A DNA stretch of 64,000 nucleotides from assembly GCF_013179735.1 (NCBI RefSeq), contig NZ_JABMEG010000001.1, positions 2,976,001-3,040,000 on the forward strand. The letters run 5' to 3'. Shown one piece after another: positions 32,305 to 42,100 of the stretch. This DNA is from Permianibacter fluminis. GTDB taxonomy: Bacteria; Pseudomonadota; Gammaproteobacteria; Enterobacterales; Permianibacteraceae. The translations under genes and the position numbers were made by a program. Each line of letters starts with the position of its first letter. The first letter of the stretch is position 1. The notes beneath the pieces were generated by a model. The model saw nothing but the letters and a program-made list of their open reading frames with translations. It had not been told where the DNA came from and did no database searches.

Positions 32305-33573
32305 ATGACTGATGCGGTACTGGAGATGATTCGGCGTTGGAAAACGGATGAGCGCGGAACCTACCGGACCTGGTTTTTGTGGGAGGAGCGGCTGAAGAAT
32401 TTCCGCTCCATTCGCCGTGGCCTGCAGGTCGTCATTGACGAGATCGAGCAGGGCCGGTTTGGCAATGCCTACAAAGGCTCGTCCCTGGAAACGGTGGTCG
32501 GCTCGATTGCCGAACAGCGGCAGATTTTTCGTGGCGCCGATCACGCGTTCCTGTGGAAACCCAAACTGCGCATTCCGGATATCTACGAGAACAGTGACAA
32601 TCAGTTCGCGTTCGCCCGGTTTCTGAACAGCTGCTTTTGCGGCAATACCGAACAGGCCATTGTTCAAGCCATTTATCAGCTCGACAGCAAGACCATCAAA
32701 GGACTTGGCCCTGCGGTTGCCAATCTGTTGTATTTCCTGCATCCAACGCTGGTCCCGCCGTTCAATACCGCGATTGTCAAGGGTTACAACGCGTTGACCG
32801 GCAGCAAGGTGCGCCTGGGCAAGTGGCCCGATTTTCTGGCGATGCGCCAGGGCATGCTCGAGCTCAATCGTCGCTGTGGTGCGGAGCTGTCAAACGATCT
32901 GGGCTGTCTCGCCGGTCTGCTTTTCGATATCGGAAGTGAACGGACGGTGATCCCGCCAACCGACGCGAGTCCGGAGGCGTTGAGCCAATGGCGCGAGGCG
33001 CTGGCACACGCCGAACAATCCTCCAGCCAGTTCACGAAGCAGCTCGCCGCCGCCGCGGAAAGTGATCACAGCCATACCGAAGTACAAGGCTGGTTGCGCG
33101 ATCTCGGTCGCGCGCTCGGTTATCGCGTCTGGATCGCCAGCAACGATCGTAATCGCAACTTCAGTGGCGGCCGTCTGGCAGACGGCTGCATGACCGAACT
33201 TCCGATCGATTCGGCGACGGCCGTCGCAGAAACGGTCCGCCTGATCGATGTGCTGTGGCTGGCCGGCGAGCGTGACGCTATCGTGGCAGCGTTCGAAGTC
33301 GAGCACAGCACCAGTATTTATTCCGGCATCGTCCGGATGTTGGATCTGGCTTTTGGCTATCCCGAACACAGCGAATGCAGCTTCTTTCTGGTGGCGCCGG
33401 ATGAGCGTGAGAACGATGTGCGTGGCCAGCTGCGCCGCCCGGCATTCGCGCAGATCGGCCATTTGAATGTTCGCTACCTGCCGTACAGCGCATTGCGCAC
33501 GCACCGGCATACCATGGCGCAGTTTGGCGTCGGCATGAAACCGTTGGATGCCATTGCCCGGCAGTTGAATTAG
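32305..33573 (+). CDS. Restriction-endonuclease-like protein of unknown type
   Basis: A 422-residue soluble protein starting at ATG 32305 with GGAG eight bases upstream. The N-terminal 220 residues are helical and contain a helix-hairpin-helix-like stretch (IKGLGPAVANLLYFLHP). The C-terminal half has DVLWLAGERDAIVAAFEVE followed by HSTSIYSGIVRML, which looks like the D...E-x-(K/H) core of a PD-(D/E)xK nuclease, with Asp, Glu and Glu but no obvious Lys. No methyltransferase of the restriction type is adjacent. It interrupts the copper genes and does not look like a metal protein. Function is inferred from a short motif. Confidence 0.6.
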   Translation: MTDAVLEMIRRWKTDERGTYRTWFLWEERLKNFRSIRRGLQVVIDEIEQGRFGNAYKGSSLETVVGSIAEQRQIFRGADHAFLWKPKLRIPDIYENSDNQFAFARFLNSCFCGNTEQAIVQAIYQLDSKTIKGLGPAVANLLYFLHPTLVPPFNTAIVKGYNALTGSKVRLGKWPDFLAMRQGMLELNRRCGAELSNDLGCLAGLLFDIGSERTVIPPTDASPEALSQWREALAHAEQSSSQFTKQLAAAAESDHSHTEVQGWLRDLGRALGYRVWIASNDRNRNFSGGRLADGCMTELPIDSATAVAETVRLIDVLWLAGERDAIVAAFEVEHSTSIYSGIVRMLDLAFGYPEHSECSFFLVAPDERENDVRGQLRRPAFAQIGHLNVRYLPYSALRTHRHTMAQFGVGMKPLDAIARQLN

Positions 33574-33605
33574 TGAAGTTAGAAGATAAACAGGAGAATC
33601 CGAAA

Positions 33606-33992
33606 ATGGTAAAGACTCGATGGCTGTTGCTCGCTGTAGTTGCTCTGCTGCCGACGCAGCTCTACGCGCATGGCGGCGAGGATCCGGTGGAAGAGCTGCG
33701 TCGTTATGACCGCAGCATTGATCAGCAGCTGGAGCAGCTGGAGCAGCTGGAGCAGCTGGAGCAGCTTGAGCAGCTACCGGGCGATTCCGCGGAGCGGATG
33801 GAGGTGATCGAGGAACAGGTGGGATTGCTTCTGCGCAAAACCACGCTGCTACGCAACATGATGGCCGCCGATTATCCGCACGTGCAAGAAAAGATGAGCA
33901 AATACAAGATGGATTATCTGGAGGCGCTGGATCAGAGCTTGGTGCAAATGCGGGCATTGCTGAAGCAATTCGATGCCATGGTAGAACAGTGA
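33606..33992 (+). CDS. Small secreted coiled-coil protein with LEQ tandem repeat
   Basis: A 128-residue protein with a signal peptide (MVKTRWLLLAVVALLPTQLYAHGG). The mature start (HGGEDP) could bind copper through the first His after cleavage. Then come five consecutive Leu-Glu-Gln repeats encoded by a 9-bp tandem repeat, and a charged helical C-terminus with several Met (MQMRALLKQ-type). AGGAGAA lies eight bases before ATG 33606. It follows the nuclease-like gene by 32 bases. No family recognised; probably a periplasmic metal-stress protein. Confidence 0.7.
   Translation: MVKTRWLLLAVVALLPTQLYAHGGEDPVEELRRYDRSIDQQLEQLEQLEQLEQLEQLPGDSAERMEVIEEQVGLLLRKTTLLRNMMAADYPHVQEKMSKYKMDYLEALDQSLVQMRALLKQFDAMVEQ
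33729..33773 (+). repeat. In-frame 9-bp tandem repeat, five units
   Basis: Four exact CTGGAGCAG units (33729-33764) and one variant CTTGAGCAG (33765-33773) encode Leu-Glu-Gln five times. Because the unit length is a multiple of three, slippage would change repeat number without breaking the frame. Confidence 0.95.
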
Positions 33993-34096
33993 TGCAACGA
34001 CAGAACGTTGTTATACAACTTGTTTCGTATCGCAAACTAATTTTCTAATCTGCGGTGCCGAAGGGTTTCGCAGAATACTACCGAAGCGGAGCGCAC

Positions 34097-34753
34097 ATGA
34101 AAAAGCAGGGTGAGCCGTATGTTCCAGCGCTGGGATTTCGGTTCCTGACCGGGCTATATGACCCCGTTTTACGTTGGACCACGCGCGAGCGGCGTTTTAA
34201 GCGCGCACTATTGGCGCAGGCACGCCTGCAACCCGACTGGCGGGTACTGGATCTTGCTTGCGGTACGGGTACGCTGTCCATCATGGCCAAGCAAGCTGAA
34301 CCGAGGTTGGCCATTACAGGCATTGATGCGGATTCTGATGTGCTAGCTCGGGCTGTCCGCAAAGCTACCCGGATGGGCGTCGAGATTCCTTTTCAGCAAG
34401 GCTTGGCAACTCGACTGCCGTATGCCGATGCAAGTTTCGATTGCGTGTTATCCAGTCTGTTCTTCCATCATCTCGTTCCCGATCAGAAGCGCTTGGCACT
34501 GGCCGAAGTGTTCCGTGTTCTTCGACCCGGAGGCGAGCTGCATATCGCTGACTGGGGCAAGGCGAACAATGCGCTGATGCGGATCCTGTTCTACTCTGTT
34601 CAGTGGCTGGACGGGTTCAGCCCGACGGCAGACCATGTGGCCGGGCGCTTGCCTGATTACATTCGAGAGGCCGGATTCAATCCGGTCCGTGTTGGTAGGG
34701 GCTACGACACGATTTACGGCTCGTTGGCGCTGTTGTATGCGATCAGACCCTGA
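34097..34753 (+). CDS. Class I SAM-dependent methyltransferase
   Basis: A 218-residue protein starting at ATG 34097 with GGAG upstream. The SAM-binding motif I is VLDLACGTGTLSI (residues about 54-66), motif II ends with GIDADSDVL, and motif IV/V LSSLFFHHL and FRVLRPGGELHIADWG are UbiE/COQ5-like. The acceptor cannot be predicted; small-molecule or metalloid methylation is possible. It lies in the copper block after the LEQ-repeat protein, with no obvious partner enzyme, and may be independent of copper. Confidence 0.85.
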   Translation: MKKQGEPYVPALGFRFLTGLYDPVLRWTTRERRFKRALLAQARLQPDWRVLDLACGTGTLSIMAKQAEPRLAITGIDADSDVLARAVRKATRMGVEIPFQQGLATRLPYADASFDCVLSSLFFHHLVPDQKRLALAEVFRVLRPGGELHIADWGKANNALMRILFYSVQWLDGFSPTADHVAGRLPDYIREAGFNPVRVGRGYDTIYGSLALLYAIRP

Positions 34754-34851
34754 ACGGTGGTGCTCAAAGCGGCAATCCGCTTGATCTGCATCAAATCGCT
34801 TACGACTCAAGACCGCTACTGTTACAACAGTGGCGCAGACGGGATGGTGAC

Positions 34852-35280
34852 ATGCTGAAAGCACGGAACATTCGACGACTCCAGCGAGGAAGCTTGCTGG
34901 TGGCGGCGTTGTTCATGCTTGCGTTGCAGTTGCTATGGGCCTGCAATCTCACCACTGCGTACCAAACCGATGCGCAGTCATCGGAGCATGCTGCAGTGCA
35001 GCATGTGTCGGCCCATCAGTTGCCCGTTAGTGAGGGGGAGCATGATTGCTGCCCCGTCAAACCCGCAGCGCACGGTGCCTGCCAAGGTGACTGCCAACTG
35101 CTGGACAATGTGTCACCGAAGCTTGAACTGTCGGTAGTCTCTGTGGTTGCCGCCGTTTCCGGTAGCGAACTTGCGCCGGAGCTGTTCCGCACGGCTGGTG
35201 TGCACACTCGTTCACCTAGCAGTAATGCCTTTATCCCACGACCACGTCTGACCATCCTCTTTCAAGTTCTCACCATCTGA
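34852..35280 (+). CDS. Small Cys/His-rich secreted protein
   Basis: A 142-residue protein with a hydrophobic export segment (LLVAALFMLALQLLW) and a mature chain with clustered Cys/His (EHDCCPVK, HGACQGDCQLL), likely to bind soft metals in the periplasm. The C-terminus (IPRPRLTILFQVLTI) resembles the end of other small heavy-metal-region proteins. The ATG overlaps no other gene, and its ribosome-binding site is weak. It precedes the DUF411 protein gene. Related to no characterised family that I can name. Confidence 0.7.
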   Translation: MLKARNIRRLQRGSLLVAALFMLALQLLWACNLTTAYQTDAQSSEHAAVQHVSAHQLPVSEGEHDCCPVKPAAHGACQGDCQLLDNVSPKLELSVVSVVAAVSGSELAPELFRTAGVHTRSPSSNAFIPRPRLTILFQVLTI

Positions 35281-35294
35281 TCACCTTCGGGCTG

Positions 35295-35334
35295 GTGCGA
35301 GGCGCGTAACCGTCGCTTGGTTGCGCGTTCGCAC
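35295..35334 (+). other. Long imperfect hairpin between two copper-block genes
   Basis: GTGCGAGGCGCGTAACC (35295-35311) pairs nearly completely with GGTTGCGCGTTCGCAC (35319-35334) around a short loop. No T-tract follows, so it is not a standard terminator; it may stabilise or process the transcript. A second small perfect dyad (TGGCGC-TAG-GCGCCA) lies at 35362-35376. Confidence 0.5.
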
Positions 35335-35398
35335 ATGTCGCTGATCCCTTGTTCAGCCGACTGGCGCTAGGCGCCACTCCGTATCAGGAAGGTGGTTC

Positions 35399-35977
35399 AT
35401 GAGCAAATCCCTTGTGTTCGCGGCAGCATTCTTGCTGCTTGGTTGTTCAGTGGCTGAAGACCCGTCAGCCCGGGACAAATCTGTGCTCGTGTACAAAACG
35501 CCAACGTGCCCCTGCTGCGCCACGTATGTGCGCTATCTGGAAAGGAACGGCTACACCACGCATGTCGTGGACTTGGCTCCCTCTCAGCTTTCGAGCAAGC
35601 GTGAGGCACTCGGTGTGCCGGCACACCAGCAGTCCTGTCACACCTCCATTTTTCAAAAGTATGTCGTCGAAGGTCACGTGCCGATTGAGGCAATCGAACA
35701 CTTGCTGGCGAGTCAACCGACGGTCCGCGGCATAAGCGTGCCAGCAATGCCGCTGCATTCGCCCGGCATGGGGCCACGTGGAAACAAGCCGCTGCCGGTT
35801 TACCTGCTGGTCAACGCGGGCGAAGTGCCTGTGCCGTTTGAGTACCCCGATCCGGCACTGATAGACAAGTCACCCCATCAAGAAACCGGACCGGTGCAGC
35901 TCGATCTGTCCGCGACCAGGGCGAACTCCATGAAGTCGCCTGATTCATCATCACCAGAAGAGGAAATGCCGCAATGA
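35399..35977 (+). CDS. DUF411-family secreted metal-binding lipoprotein
   Basis: A 192-residue protein. The signal peptide ends at lipobox LLGC (residue 16). The mature domain has the DUF411 pattern: CPCC at the start of a thioredoxin-like unit, QSCHTS, then VVEGHVP and VPAMPLHSPGMG. These Cys/His/Met residues are thought to bind copper, and the family is typical of copper-resistance islands (CopG-like). A C-terminal tail of about 50 residues is Pro/Ser-rich and extra to the family. It overlaps the next gene's start by ATGA. Confidence 0.85.
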   Translation: MSKSLVFAAAFLLLGCSVAEDPSARDKSVLVYKTPTCPCCATYVRYLERNGYTTHVVDLAPSQLSSKREALGVPAHQQSCHTSIFQKYVVEGHVPIEAIEHLLASQPTVRGISVPAMPLHSPGMGPRGNKPLPVYLLVNAGEVPVPFEYPDPALIDKSPHQETGPVQLDLSATRANSMKSPDSSSPEEEMPQ

Positions 35978-36333
35978 AAACATCTGCCATGAAACTCGCT
36001 GCAATCATTCTAGCCACTGTTGCATTCACTGCGAGTGCCGCCGTGCCGGAAGAAACATTCAAGCGAATCCGTCAGCAACAGGCCGAGGCGAGGAAAAAAC
36101 TTGATGCTGCAGAGAAAGCTGAAGGAGCGGCTCAGGCCGCGATGCTTAATGAGCACTCGAAGATGGTCCAAACCATCCTGAACGATATGCGAATGATGAA
36201 GCCTGCGGAGTCGATGTCGATGGAAGAGCACACAAAGTGGATCAAGGAGCATCAGGCACTGATGGATGAGATGCTGACTCAAATGATGAAGGACCACGAA
36301 ATGATGATGAAAAATTGCCCACACAAACATTGA
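35974..36333 (+). CDS. Secreted Met/His-rich small protein
   Basis: A 119-residue protein with a signal peptide (to about residue 23). The mature chain is a charged helix (RIRQQQAEARKKLDAAEKAE) ending in a Met/His-rich segment (DEMLTQMMKDHEMMMKN, CPHKH), which suits Cu(I)/Ag(I) binding. It is coupled to the DUF411 protein by an ATGA overlap and followed 71 bases later by the cusC-like gene. Probably a periplasmic copper buffer. Confidence 0.75.
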   Translation: MKTSAMKLAAIILATVAFTASAAVPEETFKRIRQQQAEARKKLDAAEKAEGAAQAAMLNEHSKMVQTILNDMRMMKPAESMSMEEHTKWIKEHQALMDEMLTQMMKDHEMMMKNCPHKH

Positions 36334-36404
36334 CGAAAAGGCCGGGCAGCGAACGTGCCTGCCCGGCAAAACTCCGCGCATCAAGCGGAAGAGGACTGAC
36401 AGAC

Positions 36405-37664
36405 ATGCGGTTCGTAAAAACAATACCGTTCTGCAGAGGGCTTAAGGCAGGCGTGCTATGCGCGATAGCCACCATGGCGGCCGCGACCGATGAGTCATTG
36501 GACTATACCACGCTGCTCCGACGGCTGACCGCTGAACACCCTGAATACGAGGCAATGCGGCATGAAATTGATGCCGCCAAGGCCGCCGTGAATGTGGCAA
36601 CCGCATTGCCGGACCCGATGATCCGCATCGAGTTGATGGATATAGATCGAGACAATCCCCGACTGCTGCCGGGACAGACTGGGAGCACCCTGTACACGTG
36701 GGAGCAAATGTTTCCGCTGTGGGGTAAGCGTGGTTTGAAAGGTGATGTAGCGACCGCAGAAGTTGCGATTCGAACCGCAGGTGCCACGCAAACTCTGGCG
36801 GAACTGCGCGCGATGCTTCGGATGGCTTATGCAGAGCTATATGTCGCCCAGCGTGGCCAGATCATCAACGACGAAGTGCTCGTGCTTCTGCGTGAAATGG
36901 AGCGCAATGCTCAGGCGAGGTATGCCAATGGGCTGGCTGCACAGCAGGATGTAATCAAAGCCAAGGCAGAGCAGAGCATTCTACTGGCGGAACAGGAAAT
37001 GCTGCGTGGCGAGGCCGCTCGCGCACAAGCCACGATCAACAGTTTAGTTGGGCAACCGCCTGAAACCACACTGCCGCCGGTCACAGCATTGCCATCGCTG
37101 GCGGGTTTTGAGCACGCATATCTGGAGCTGCAGCGACAACAAGGGGGCCAAACACCGACGATGGTCGCAGCCAACGCCAACATTCAGGGCCGGCAAGCCG
37201 CTCGGGAGCTCGCCGAACGGGAATGGTATCCGGATTTGACAGTCGGGATTACTCCGGTACAAGTCGACGACAAGTTTGAATCGTGGCAGCTCATGTTTGG
37301 TTTCAGTGTGCCGATTTTCGGCACGCGAAGTGGAATGGAGGCGGAAGCTTCCGCCATGCTGCTGACCGCCAAGTCGAGGCGCGATGCTGAGCTGAGGAAG
37401 CTGCTCAGCACCGCCACACAAGTGCTAGCAGACTACCGGGCCGCCTGGAAACAAGAACAGATTTATGTGCAGCAGTTGTTGCCGGAAAGTGAACTGAGTT
37501 TCCGCTCAGCATCGGCAGGCTACCAATCCGGAAAAGTGGATTTCGACACCCTGATTGAAGCGGAAAGGCAGATCCGGCAGGCGCGATTGCTTGGTCTAGC
37601 TGCCGCTGTGAAACAGCAGCGCGCCGCAGCACAGTTTGAACAATTAACGGGGATGCAACCATGA
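36405..37664 (+). CDS. cusC: CusC-type outer-membrane efflux factor
   Basis: A 419-residue TolC-family protein starting at ATG 36405, with GAGGA upstream; the longer frame into the previous gene is rejected. It has a signal peptide but no lipobox, unlike E. coli CusC. The two OEP halves include ATALPDPMIRIELMD and FGFSVPIFGTRSGMEAEASA. It overlaps cusB by ATGA, and cusA follows, so it is the exit duct of the Cu(I)/Ag(I) pump. Confidence 0.85.
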   Translation: MRFVKTIPFCRGLKAGVLCAIATMAAATDESLDYTTLLRRLTAEHPEYEAMRHEIDAAKAAVNVATALPDPMIRIELMDIDRDNPRLLPGQTGSTLYTWEQMFPLWGKRGLKGDVATAEVAIRTAGATQTLAELRAMLRMAYAELYVAQRGQIINDEVLVLLREMERNAQARYANGLAAQQDVIKAKAEQSILLAEQEMLRGEAARAQATINSLVGQPPETTLPPVTALPSLAGFEHAYLELQRQQGGQTPTMVAANANIQGRQAARELAEREWYPDLTVGITPVQVDDKFESWQLMFGFSVPIFGTRSGMEAEASAMLLTAKSRRDAELRKLLSTATQVLADYRAAWKQEQIYVQQLLPESELSFRSASAGYQSGKVDFDTLIEAERQIRQARLLGLAAAVKQQRAAAQFEQLTGMQP

Positions 37665-39103
37665 ACAGAGCTGCACTCATAGCCGGTGGAGCGCTGCTGC
37701 TCGCACTGGGGTTAGTGATCGGCCACTGGACAAGTACGAAAGCAGACAACACGGCCGGTACGCCAACTGAACGTAAACCACTTTATTACCGGCACCCGAT
37801 GGGCCTTCCGGACACGTCGCCAGTGCCCAAAAAGGACAGCATGGGAATGGACTATTTGCCGGTGTTTGCGGAGAGCGATGCAACACGAAAAATTCTTTAC
37901 TATCGCAACCCCATGGGGCTGTCTGACACATCGCCTGTACCCAAAACAGACAGTATGGGAATGGATTACCTACCAGTCTATGAGGGGGAGGAGGCTGCGG
38001 GCAAATTGGTTCGGATCAGCCCGGAAAAGGTACAGAAGCTTGGTGTCAAGCTTGAGTCAGTACAACGACGACAAATTCAGCGGCCGGTGCGCGCTGTCGG
38101 AACCATTGAGGCGGACGAACGGACGCTAACCACGATCGCGCCACGGTTTGAAGGCTGGGTCGAAACATTGCACGCCAACGAAACCGGACGACAGATTGGC
38201 CGCGGCCAGCCACTTTTCGACGTGTACAGTCCTGAACTGGTGGCCGCGCAACAAGAGTATTTGTTGGCGTTGGAAGCACGGCAATCGCTCTCGGGTGAGA
38301 TGGCCAGCGAGTTGCTTCGAACAGCCAGATTGCGGTTGCTCAACTGGCAACTGACTGAAGCAGACATTCAGGCGCTTGAGCGAACACGAAAGCCGCAGCG
38401 TAGCGTTTCATTCCGGTCTCCTATCAATGGCGTCATCCTCGAGAAAATGGTCACGCAAGGCATGCGCTTTATGCCAGGCGACGCACTGTATCGGCTTGCT
38501 GAACTGAAGACAGTATGGCTGATTGCCAATGTCTATGAGCAGGATCTGTCGGCGCTACAGCTGGGGCAGCCGGTTACGTTATCGGTCGCTGCATTTCCTG
38601 GCGAATCGTTCAACGGCCGTATCACCTTTATTTATCCCGTGCTGGCGGATGAAACACGCACGGCCCGGGTGCGGATCGAGCTGCCAAACCCTGAGCGTCG
38701 CCTGCTGCCAGGCATGTACGGACATGTCAATGTCCAACCGACCGAGGATGCGGTGCCGGTGTTGAGTGTGTCGGATTCAGCGCTGATGGACAGTGGCAAA
38801 CAGCAACTGGTTCTGGTGCAGGTCGGCGATGGCATATTTGAGCCTCGTCCTGTGCAGGCAGGTCGTCGTGGCGACGGCTACATCGAAATTCTTTCGGGGC
38901 TGGCCGAAGCAGAGCAGGTTGTCGTCAGTGCCAACTTCCTGATCGATGCGGAGAGCAATCTGAAAGCGGCCATTGGCAGTTTCGGTCATGCCGGCCACGG
39001 AGCCTCACCAGCAACGGAGGCATCGAAAGCTGAGCACACCAAACATACCACCCCAGCGGAGGCGCCTGTATCCGCGCCAGAAGCGGCTCACGAGGGGCAC
39101 TGA
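37661..39103 (+). CDS. cusB: CusB-type adaptor with two metal-binding N-terminal domains
   Basis: A 480-residue periplasmic adaptor. After the membrane anchor there are two near-identical metal-binding motifs (residues about 42-68 and 80-107, each with YYR-x-PMGL...DSMGMDYLPV), the Met/Asp-containing HMBD module found in Cu adaptors and ATPases. Then come the lipoyl, helical-hairpin and beta-barrel domains and a His-rich tail (HAGHGASPATEASKAEHTKHT). Most CusB proteins have one such module; here it is duplicated. It bridges CusC and CusA and can receive copper from CusF-like chaperones. Confidence 0.9.
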   Translation: MNRAALIAGGALLLALGLVIGHWTSTKADNTAGTPTERKPLYYRHPMGLPDTSPVPKKDSMGMDYLPVFAESDATRKILYYRNPMGLSDTSPVPKTDSMGMDYLPVYEGEEAAGKLVRISPEKVQKLGVKLESVQRRQIQRPVRAVGTIEADERTLTTIAPRFEGWVETLHANETGRQIGRGQPLFDVYSPELVAAQQEYLLALEARQSLSGEMASELLRTARLRLLNWQLTEADIQALERTRKPQRSVSFRSPINGVILEKMVTQGMRFMPGDALYRLAELKTVWLIANVYEQDLSALQLGQPVTLSVAAFPGESFNGRITFIYPVLADETRTARVRIELPNPERRLLPGMYGHVNVQPTEDAVPVLSVSDSALMDSGKQQLVLVQVGDGIFEPRPVQAGRRGDGYIEILSGLAEAEQVVVSANFLIDAESNLKAAIGSFGHAGHGASPATEASKAEHTKHTTPAEAPVSAPEAAHEGH

Positions 39104-39105
39104 TC

Positions 39106-42100
39106 ATGTTGGAGCGTGTCATCACGTGGTCGCTGCGAAACCTATTTCTGATCATTTTGTTTTCTGTCGCCGTATTGGCAGGTGGCATCTATGCGCTTTG
39201 GAAAACACCACTGGATGCCCTGCCGGATCTCTCCGATGTTCAGGTGATTGTCTACACCGAGTATCCAGGCCAGGCACCGCAAGTTGTCGAGGACCAAGTC
39301 ACTTATCCATTGACAACCGCCATGCTGGCCGTGCCGCAATCGAAAGTGGTGCGTGGGTTTTCGTTCTTCGGATCGTCGTTCGTCTATGTCATTTTTGAAG
39401 ACGGTACCGATATCTACTGGGCTCGCTCGCGTGTGCTTGAGTATTTGAACTCGGTATCGGATCGGCTCCCCCGCGGCGTTTCTCCGGTACTGGGTCCTGA
39501 CGCTACCGGGGTGGGTTGGGTCTACCAATACGCGCTGACCAGTGACCGTCACGATCTGGGGCAACTACGAGCCCTGCAAGACTGGTTTGTTCGCTACCAG
39601 TTGACCAAAGCCCATGGTGTCGCCGAAGTCGCTAGCGTCGGCGGCTTTGTCAAACAGTATCAGGTGACCGTCGATCCACATCGGCTGCAGGCCTACAACA
39701 TTTCGCTTGAAACGGTTATGGCTGCGATTCGGCGCAGCAACCAGGATGTCGGCGGTCGGGTGGTGGAGCTGTCAGAACGCGAATACATGGTTCGTGGTAA
39801 GGGCTATTTACGCGGCATTTCGGATCTGGAAACGATCGTTATAAAGGCAGAGCGCGGTACACCGGTCCTGCTTCGTGATGTGGCGCGCATTGAGCTGGGA
39901 CCCGATGAGCGACGCGGGGTGACGGAACTCAATGGCGAAGGAGAGGTCGTCGCTGGCATCGCCATGGCGCGCTACGGTCAGAACGCGCTCGACGTCATCC
40001 ATTCGGTCAAGGCCAGAGCTGGCGAGATTGAATCTGGCCTTCCGGAGGGCGTCAAGATTGAAACGGTGTACGACCGCTCCGATCTGATCCATCGCGCCAT
40101 TGCCAACCTCACCGGAACCTTGATTGAAGAGAGTGTAATCGTCGCACTCGTCTGCGCGGTGTTCCTGTTGCATGTGCGCAGTGCACTTGTCGCCATCCTG
40201 ATGTTGCCACTCGGTGTATTGATGGCGTTCATTACCATGCGCTGGCTCGGAATAAACTCCAACATCATGAGTCTGGGCGGGATAGCCATTGCCATTGGCG
40301 CTATGGTCGATGCCGCCATCGTCATGATCGAAAACGCCCACAAGCACCTTGAGCACGATGACGGCAGTTCTTCGCGCGTTGATCTGATGATCCGAGCTTG
40401 CCGTGAAGTGGGGCCCGCTCTGTTCTTCAGCCTTCTGATCATCACCGTTTCCTTCTTGCCTGTCTTTACCTTGGAAGCGCAAGAAGGACGCCTGTTTCAA
40501 CCGCTGGCGTACACCAAGACCTTCGCGATGGCCGCGGCCGCCTTGCTCTCCATTACGGTGGTGCCGGTCTTGATGTTCCTGTTCATTCGCGGCCGCATCC
40601 TGCCGGAGAAGAAAAACCCTGTTAACCGCTTCCTGATTTGGCTGTACCGACCGGTGATTGATGCGGTGCTACGGTTCAAGAGGACAACCATTGCGGTCGC
40701 GATCGCCGTGATGTTGCTGTCGGCGTTTCCGGCCAGCCGACTTGGCAGCGAATTCATGCCGACGCTGAACGAGGGCACGTTGTTGTACATGCCTGCAACC
40801 CTGCCGGGGCTCTCTGTCACGAAGGCAGCAGAGATCCTCCAGCAACAGGACCGCATCATCCGCGGATTCCCGGAGGTGGACTCGGTTTTTGGCAAGGCCG
40901 GACGGGCCATGACGGCTACTGATCCCGCGCCGCTTGAGATGTTCGAGACGGTCATCAACCTGAAGCCAGAGAACGAATGGCGCGAGGGTATGACGATGGA
41001 AAAATTGGTCGCGGAGATGGACCAAGCGCTGCAGTTTCCGGGCATCAGCAATGCGTGGACCATGCCGATCAAAGCTAGGATCGACATGCTCTCCACCGGC
41101 ATCCGTACGCCCATCGGTATCAAGGTATTTGGCAAAGAGCTCGGTGAAATGGAGCGTATCGCCAAGGCCATTGAGGCGGCGGTCAAAACGGTCCCCGGGA
41201 CCACGAGCGCCTATGCCGAACGAATTACCGGAGGTTATTACCTGACGATCGAGCCAGACAGAAATGCCCTGGCACGCTACGGCATGACCGTTGGTGAAGT
41301 GCAAGATGTGATCGCGAGTGCACTCGGTGGTGAAATGGTAACGACAACGGTCGAAGGCAGGGAGCGGTTTTCGGTCAGCGTCCGGTACCCACGCGAGTTG
41401 CGCAATGATCCGGAAGCCATCGGCCAGCATGTGCTGGTTCCGACAATGGATGGCGCGATGATCCCGTTAGGCCAGTTGGCAACACTCAAACTTGAACTTG
41501 GGCCGCCGGGCATACGTACTGAAAATGCGCTGTTGTCCGCCTATGTCTTCGTCGATATCCGAGATCGGGACATTGGCAGCTATGTCAAAGACGCCCAAAA
41601 GGCGGTCTCCGAGCAAGTTCAGTTCCCTGCCGGTTATTACGCCACCTGGAGTGGCCAGTTCGAATACATGGAGCGCGCCAAGGCCAAGCTGATGATCGTT
41701 GTGCCGGTTACGTTATTGCTGATCTTCCTGCTGCTCTATCTCAACTTCCGTCGAATGACTGAAACACTCATTGTCATGTTATCGGTCCCCTTTGCCCTCA
41801 TTGGCGGGGTGTGGCTGATGTGGTGGCTGAATTACAACCTCAGTGTTGCAGTTGCGGTCGGATTCATTGCGTTGGCGGGCGTTGCGGCCGAGACCGGTGT
41901 TGTGATGTTGATTTACCTCGACCACGCCCTCTCAGCCGTACGCGAGCGTCGAGAACGCGAAGGGGTGCCGCTTTCGCGCGCCGATTTGCGCGCAGCCGTA
42001 ATGGAAGGTGCGGTCGAACGGGTTCGTCCGAAAATGATGACGGTTGTTGCCATCATGGCGGGATTGTTGCCAATCATGTGGGGCAGCGGGACCGGCTCGG

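Noticed and set aside
33729-33773. Tandem repeat considered as a CRISPR or satellite
   Set aside because: Units are contiguous 9-mers with no spacers and encode an in-frame LEQ series.
32890-34035. 381-codon minus-strand frame opposite the nuclease-like gene and LEQ-repeat gene
   Set aside because: Repetitive Ala/Pro runs arise from the antisense of the 9-bp repeat; no start signal or homology.
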